A stretch of DNA of 9,301 nt. It comes from a bacterium (GTDB lineage: Bacteria > Bacillota_I > Bacilli_A > RFN20 > UBA1709). The notes beneath the pieces are model-generated. The model did not search any database and had not been told where the DNA came from. It worked only from the letters and a program-made list of their open reading frames with translations. This document shows, in pieces, positions 6,395 to 9,301 of this stretch (within the stretch, counting starts at the first letter, position 1; each line of letters starts with the position of its first letter). Location of the stretch: positions 1-9,301 of the forward strand of contig JAAZGG010000026.1 of the NCBI GenBank assembly GCA_012511355.1. Direction: 5' to 3'. A program made the position numbers and the translations under genes.

Positions 6395-7384
6395 TTATTT
6401 CACCAAAGTGGCGTAAAGTACGGCTTTAATCGTATGGAGCCGATTCTCGGCCTCATCAAAAACCACTGACTGCTTTCCTTCAAAAACTTCTTCACTGACT
6501 TCTAATCCGTTTAGACCAAATTTATTATAAATCTCTAAGCCAATCTTTGTTTCTAAATTATGAAAAGCTGGTAAACAATGCATAAAAATCGCCTCTTTAT
6601 CAGCTTTGGCCATTAAGGCGGCATTAACTTGATAAGGCTTTAATAATTTGATGCGCTCTTCCCAAACTTCACTAGCTTCGCCCATTGAAACCCAGACATC
6701 GGTTATGACAACATCTACACCTTTTACACCCTCGTCAATATCTTCAGTCAAACATATTTTTCCCCCACTTTTTTGGGCTTCTTTTTGGCAGCGTTCAACA
6801 AGTTTTTCATTAGGCCACAAAGACTTAGGGGCGACCGCACGAAAATCAAGCCCTAACTTCGAACACCCTAGCATAAGAGAATTGCCCATGCTGAAACGAG
6901 CATCACCAAGATAGGCAAGTTTGATGCCTTTTAAGCGCCCCTTGTGCTCCCTAATGGTTAAGAGGTCGGCTAGTATCTGAGTTGGATGATATTCATTAGT
7001 AAGCCCGTTCCAGACCGGAACGCCAGCATATTTAGCTAAGGTTTCAATTATTTCTTGCTGATAGCCCCGATATTCAATGCCATCAAACATCCGCCCTAAA
7101 ACGCGAGCGGTGTCCTTAATGCTTTCCTTCTTACCAATTTGAGAACCACTGGGACCAAGATAGGTTACACCCATTCCTAAATCATAGGCTGCCACTTCAA
7201 AGGAACAGCGCGTTCTTGTTGAATCCTTTTCGAAAATAAGAACGATGTTCTTACCCTCCAAAACTTTAGTTGTTAAACCTTTTTTCTTTTGAGCCTTTAA
7301 AGTTGCTGCTAAATCCAACAAATAGTAAATTTCCTCTTGGCTATAATCCAAGAGGCTTAAAAAGTTGCGTTGATACAAATTCAT
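6395..7384 (-). CDS. arcB: Ornithine carbamoyltransferase (catabolic type)
   Basis: The enzyme links citrulline with ornithine plus carbamoyl phosphate; beside arginine deiminase it most likely runs in the catabolic direction. The 329 aa sequence has all carbamoyltransferase signatures: STRTR at 55-59 (carbamoyl phosphate), NEYHPTQ at 130-136, [11 protein letters not shown] at 160-170, DVWVSMGE at 229-236 (ornithine loop) and HCLPA at 269-273. The SMG loop and HCLPA argue for ornithine rather than putrescine or aspartate as acceptor. The start [18 protein letters not shown] matches the family start. It follows arcA after 4 bases. The nearest strong ribosome binding site (GGGAGGA) is about 17 bases upstream within arcA, so translation probably depends on coupling. 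It is intact and ends with TAA 4 bases before the speA-like start, so TAA is a working stop codon here. Confidence 0.95.
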   Translation of the reverse strand: MNLYQRNFLSLLDYSQEEIYYLLDLAATLKAQKKKGLTTKVLEGKNIVLIFEKDSTRTRCSFEVAAYDLGMGVTYLGPSGSQIGKKESIKDTARVLGRMFDGIEYRGYQQEIIETLAKYAGVPVWNGLTNEYHPTQILADLLTIREHKGRLKGIKLAYLGDARFSMGNSLMLGCSKLGLDFRAVAPKSLWPNEKLVERCQKEAQKSGGKICLTEDIDEGVKGVDVVITDVWVSMGEASEVWEERIKLLKPYQVNAALMAKADKEAIFMHCLPAFHNLETKIGLEIYNKFGLNGLEVSEEVFEGKQSVVFDEAENRLHTIKAVLYATLVK

Positions 7385-7388
7385 ACTT

Positions 7389-8618
7389 TTAGTCCGAAAT
7401 GTCCTCCCTTTCCAAAGGCATACTCATACATCTTGGTCCCCCGCGACCACGCGATAACTCACTAGAAGGAATAACGTGAACCTTAAGACCATAAGATTCT
7501 AATATTTTATTGGTTGTATCATTTCTTTCGTAAGTGATAACTTCCCCAGGTGCAATGGCCAAGGCATTGCTACCATCACTCCATTGTTCACGATCAGCAG
7601 TGACACTATCATCACCCCCACAGGGAATAAGAATTGCTTTCTTCTTAATATAAGTGCTTAAAATATCCTCAAGTTTATCATTTAAAGGGGTGACTTTAAG
7701 TTTCCCTAAATTTTTCGTATCTCTTTCTAGACGGTAAACTTTCAAACTATCATAGCAACCCTTATGGATGGTAAATTTATCATAGTCCACTTGGGTAAAA
7801 ATAGTATCAAGATGCATAAAGGCCCGTTTTTTCGGTAAACTAAAGGCTAAAACGGTTTTATATTTCGTGCGATAATTAAAGAAGAGACTTTTGGCTAAAA
7901 TTTCAATCGCAACTGGTGATGTTCTTTGACTTAAACCCACAATTAAGGTCTCTTTATTTAAGATTAAAATGTCGCCACCTTCAATATTCATCTTATAATC
8001 GCGATTATAGAAAATTCGCGCTTTGCGATAACAAGGATGATATTTGAATATGTATTTAGCATAAATCGTCTCGCGCGAACGCGTTTGCGTATACATCTTA
8101 TTAAGACAAACCCCACTGCCAATAACTACAAAAGGATCACGAGTAAAATAAAGATTAGGGATAGGATTGGTCACAAAGGGATTATCATCGACATAGTCGC
8201 GCAAAGTGCGGACTTGATAATTCGGCAACTCCTGCTTTTTAATCCCCGCCATCGTTTTAATAACCATAGCTTTAACATCTTTAAAAGATATTAAGTATTG
8301 ATATAGAAGTTCGCTGAGAGTACGACTAAAGACATTCGCTTCCTCAATGAACTCTAAAATAAACTCACTTTTAATGTTTTCATCTAAGGAAAGAACTTCT
8401 GTTACTAAGTCTGTTAAATAAACAACTTTAACACCGGCATCCCTAAAAGCCTTGGCGAAAGCCTGATGTTCTTTTTTAGCTAAAGGAAGCCAGGGAATGT
8501 CATCAAAAAGCAATTCCCCTAAAAAAGCTGGCGTTAAATTTTCTAACTCCGCACCTGGTTCGTGTAGTAAAACCGTTTTTAAGCGACCAATTTCAGAATT
8601 GACATTTAACTTCCCCAT
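7389..8618 (-). CDS. arcA: Arginine deiminase
   Basis: Arginine deiminase hydrolyses arginine to citrulline and ammonia, the first step of the cytoplasmic arginine deiminase pathway. The 409 aa sequence (family about 405-415) shows [14 protein letters not shown] near the N-terminus, FTRDP at 158-162, NIEGGD (EGGD at 213-216), HLDT with catalytic His269, IPCGGDD, and [12 protein letters not shown] with the nucleophile Cys397. I chose ATG 8618, six bases after GGGAGGG, over ATG 8633. The longer form would place that ribosome binding site inside the gene. It is the first gene of the arcA-arcB-speA unit and has its own promoter. All catalytic residues are present. Carbamate kinase and the arginine/ornithine antiporter, usual partners, are not in the window. 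Confidence 0.96.
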   Translation of the reverse strand: MGKLNVNSEIGRLKTVLLHEPGAELENLTPAFLGELLFDDIPWLPLAKKEHQAFAKAFRDAGVKVVYLTDLVTEVLSLDENIKSEFILEFIEEANVFSRTLSELLYQYLISFKDVKAMVIKTMAGIKKQELPNYQVRTLRDYVDDNPFVTNPIPNLYFTRDPFVVIGSGVCLNKMYTQTRSRETIYAKYIFKYHPCYRKARIFYNRDYKMNIEGGDILILNKETLIVGLSQRTSPVAIEILAKSLFFNYRTKYKTVLAFSLPKKRAFMHLDTIFTQVDYDKFTIHKGCYDSLKVYRLERDTKNLGKLKVTPLNDKLEDILSTYIKKKAILIPCGGDDSVTADREQWSDGSNALAIAPGEVITYERNDTTNKILESYGLKVHVIPSSELSRGRGGPRCMSMPLEREDISD

Positions 8619-8649
8619 CTTTTTCCCTCCCATAGCTTTCTAGTTTGAT

Positions 8650-8677
8650 ATTATATTGACTTAGATGGTTTTTTCAA
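8650..8677 (-). promoter_or_regulatory. Promoter of the arginine operon
   Basis: The minus strand reads TTGAAA (8677-8672), 16 bases, then a perfect TATAAT (8655-8650), 31 bases before ATG 8618. The ribosome binding site GGGAGGG lies between. The promoter fills the 68-base gap after the MscS-family gene. I see no convincing arginine-repressor box. Confidence 0.65.
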
Positions 8678-8686
8678 CAATAAAAA

Positions 8687-9301
8687 CTATTTATTTTCTA
8701 TTATGTAAGAAACACCGGGTATTGGTAATTTATGACGTTGACACATTAAAACTAGTTCATCGCCTAAAGAACGGCGAAATTGCCATTGTCTTTCGGGCTT
8801 AACAACGGTATTGACCTGAAATTCAATGGAACGATCACCAATAGCATTAGTCCCTACAATTTTAGGTTTTTCAATGATATCATCTTGATATTTTACAAGA
8901 ATTTCATCCATCTCTTGGTCAAAGATTTCATAAACCTTTTGTAAATCTACCGTTGGTAAAAGCCTAAAATAATTAATAACCAAAGCGTTATCAGCTTTAG
9001 TATAGTTACGCACATTGACAATCAGTCGATTATTAAGCGTACAAAGTTCCCCAGTAAAGGAACGAATAACCGTTGTTTTAATCCCCATATTAACAACATT
9101 GCCGACATTGCCATTGATATCAACAAAATCTCCAACATCAAAGGTATTGTTAAAAACAATTGAAAAGCCTGAAACAACATCATTTAAAAGATCTTGAAAG
9201 GCAAAGCCAACCACTAATCCTATTACCCCAGCACCAGCTAGAATTGCCGAGGGATTAACACCAAAAATTGGTAGAACTAAACAAATATAAACAAAGACAA
9301 C
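8687..9301 (-). CDS. MscS-family mechanosensitive channel, C-terminal part (runs off right edge)
   Basis: The frame is open from the window edge (first codon at 9301) to TAG at 8689-8687, giving 204 residues; the N-terminal helices lie outside. The pore-lining helix and beta-domain are clear: NPSAILAGAGVIGLVVGFAF (about 16-35), QDLLNDVVSGFSIVFNNTFD, then VGDFVDINGNVGNV (about 56-69), a hallmark of MscS. NNRLIVNVRNYTK follows in place of the usual P-N-x-x-x-x-x-x-x-x-N segment, and an alpha/beta C-terminal domain ends GVSYIIENK. Such channels open under membrane tension to release solutes during osmotic downshock. A GTG at 9214 is only an internal Val, because the homology continues upstream of it. 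The following arginine operon has its own promoter, so a functional link is not implied. Confidence 0.93.
   Translation of the reverse strand, partial: VVFVYICLVLPIFGVNPSAILAGAGVIGLVVGFAFQDLLNDVVSGFSIVFNNTFDVGDFVDINGNVGNVVNMGIKTTVIRSFTGELCTLNNRLIVNVRNYTKADNALVINYFRLLPTVDLQKVYEIFDQEMDEILVKYQDDIIEKPKIVGTNAIGDRSIEFQVNTVVKPERQWQFRRSLGDELVLMCQRHKLPIPGVSYIIENK

Noticed and set aside
6395..7384. Putrescine carbamoyltransferase instead of ornithine carbamoyltransferase
   Set aside because: The SMG ornithine loop and HCLPA motif, and the position after arginine deiminase, favour ornithine as acceptor despite the decarboxylase neighbour.
8672..8700. Possible arginine-repressor operator upstream of arcA
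   Set aside because: The AT-rich stretch is only loosely palindromic and does not match the arginine-box pattern well enough.
1..9301. Genome-wide reassignment of TAA and TAG to Gln
   Set aside because: arcA and arcB end in TAA four bases before the next start, the second chrA TAA sits in a terminator, and the CarD pair and MscS gene end in TAG. Reading through these would produce long overlaps with following genes. Partial or context-dependent read-through is not excluded.
1..9301. Mycoplasma code with TGA as Trp
   Set aside because: TGA ends ribF, truB, the first chrA and the first CarD gene at family-typical lengths, several in ATGA overlaps, and Trp is written TGG in the intact genes.

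Overview
The window is a gene-dense stretch of an AT-rich bacterial chromosome. Three things suggest a low-GC Firmicute of the Bacilli/Mollicutes-related type, probably uncultivated: strong GGAGG-type ribosome binding sites, TATAAT/TGnTATAAT promoters, and pairs such as truB-ribF, tandem CarD-like genes and an arginine deiminase cluster. TGA ends several genes (ribF, truB, the first chrA, the first CarD gene), so this is not the mycoplasma code in which TGA means Trp. No rRNA, tRNA, CRISPR array, insertion sequence or phage gene was seen.

Layout, left to right. (1) 1-2028, minus strand: truB (tRNA pseudouridine 55 synthase) overlaps ribF (riboflavin kinase/FAD synthetase) by ATGA. Beyond ribF a small two-helix membrane protein, with its own promoter, runs off the left edge. 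(2) 2102-3961, plus strand: a ttcA-like tRNA thiolase gene broken by an in-frame TAG, overlapping the first of two short-chain ChrA-type transporter genes, which overlap each other by ATGA. (3) 3960-3994: a bidirectional terminator between convergent units. (4) 3984-4936, minus strand: two tandem CarD/CdnL-family genes, the second broken by an in-frame TAA. (5) 5062-8618, minus strand: an arginine operon of arcA (arginine deiminase), arcB (ornithine carbamoyltransferase) and a speA-like arginine decarboxylase broken by an in-frame TAA. It has its own promoter upstream and a hairpin terminator downstream. (6) 8687-9301, minus strand: the C-terminal part of an MscS-family mechanosensitive channel, running off the right edge.

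Functionally, the arginine operon would deliver arginine to two fates: citrulline, then ornithine plus carbamoyl phosphate (energy and ammonia), or agmatine (polyamine route). Carbamate kinase and an arginine/ornithine antiporter are not in the window.

The most striking observation is that three of the roughly twelve genes are each cut by one in-frame TAA or TAG, with no frameshift and with recognisable family sequence continuing to a proper end. All three codons are one C-to-T change away from a Gln codon. The same two codons also serve as evident true stops at the ends of other genes here. Recent nonsense decay or a C-to-T artefact is therefore the leading reading, and leaky or context-dependent decoding is a less likely but testable alternative.
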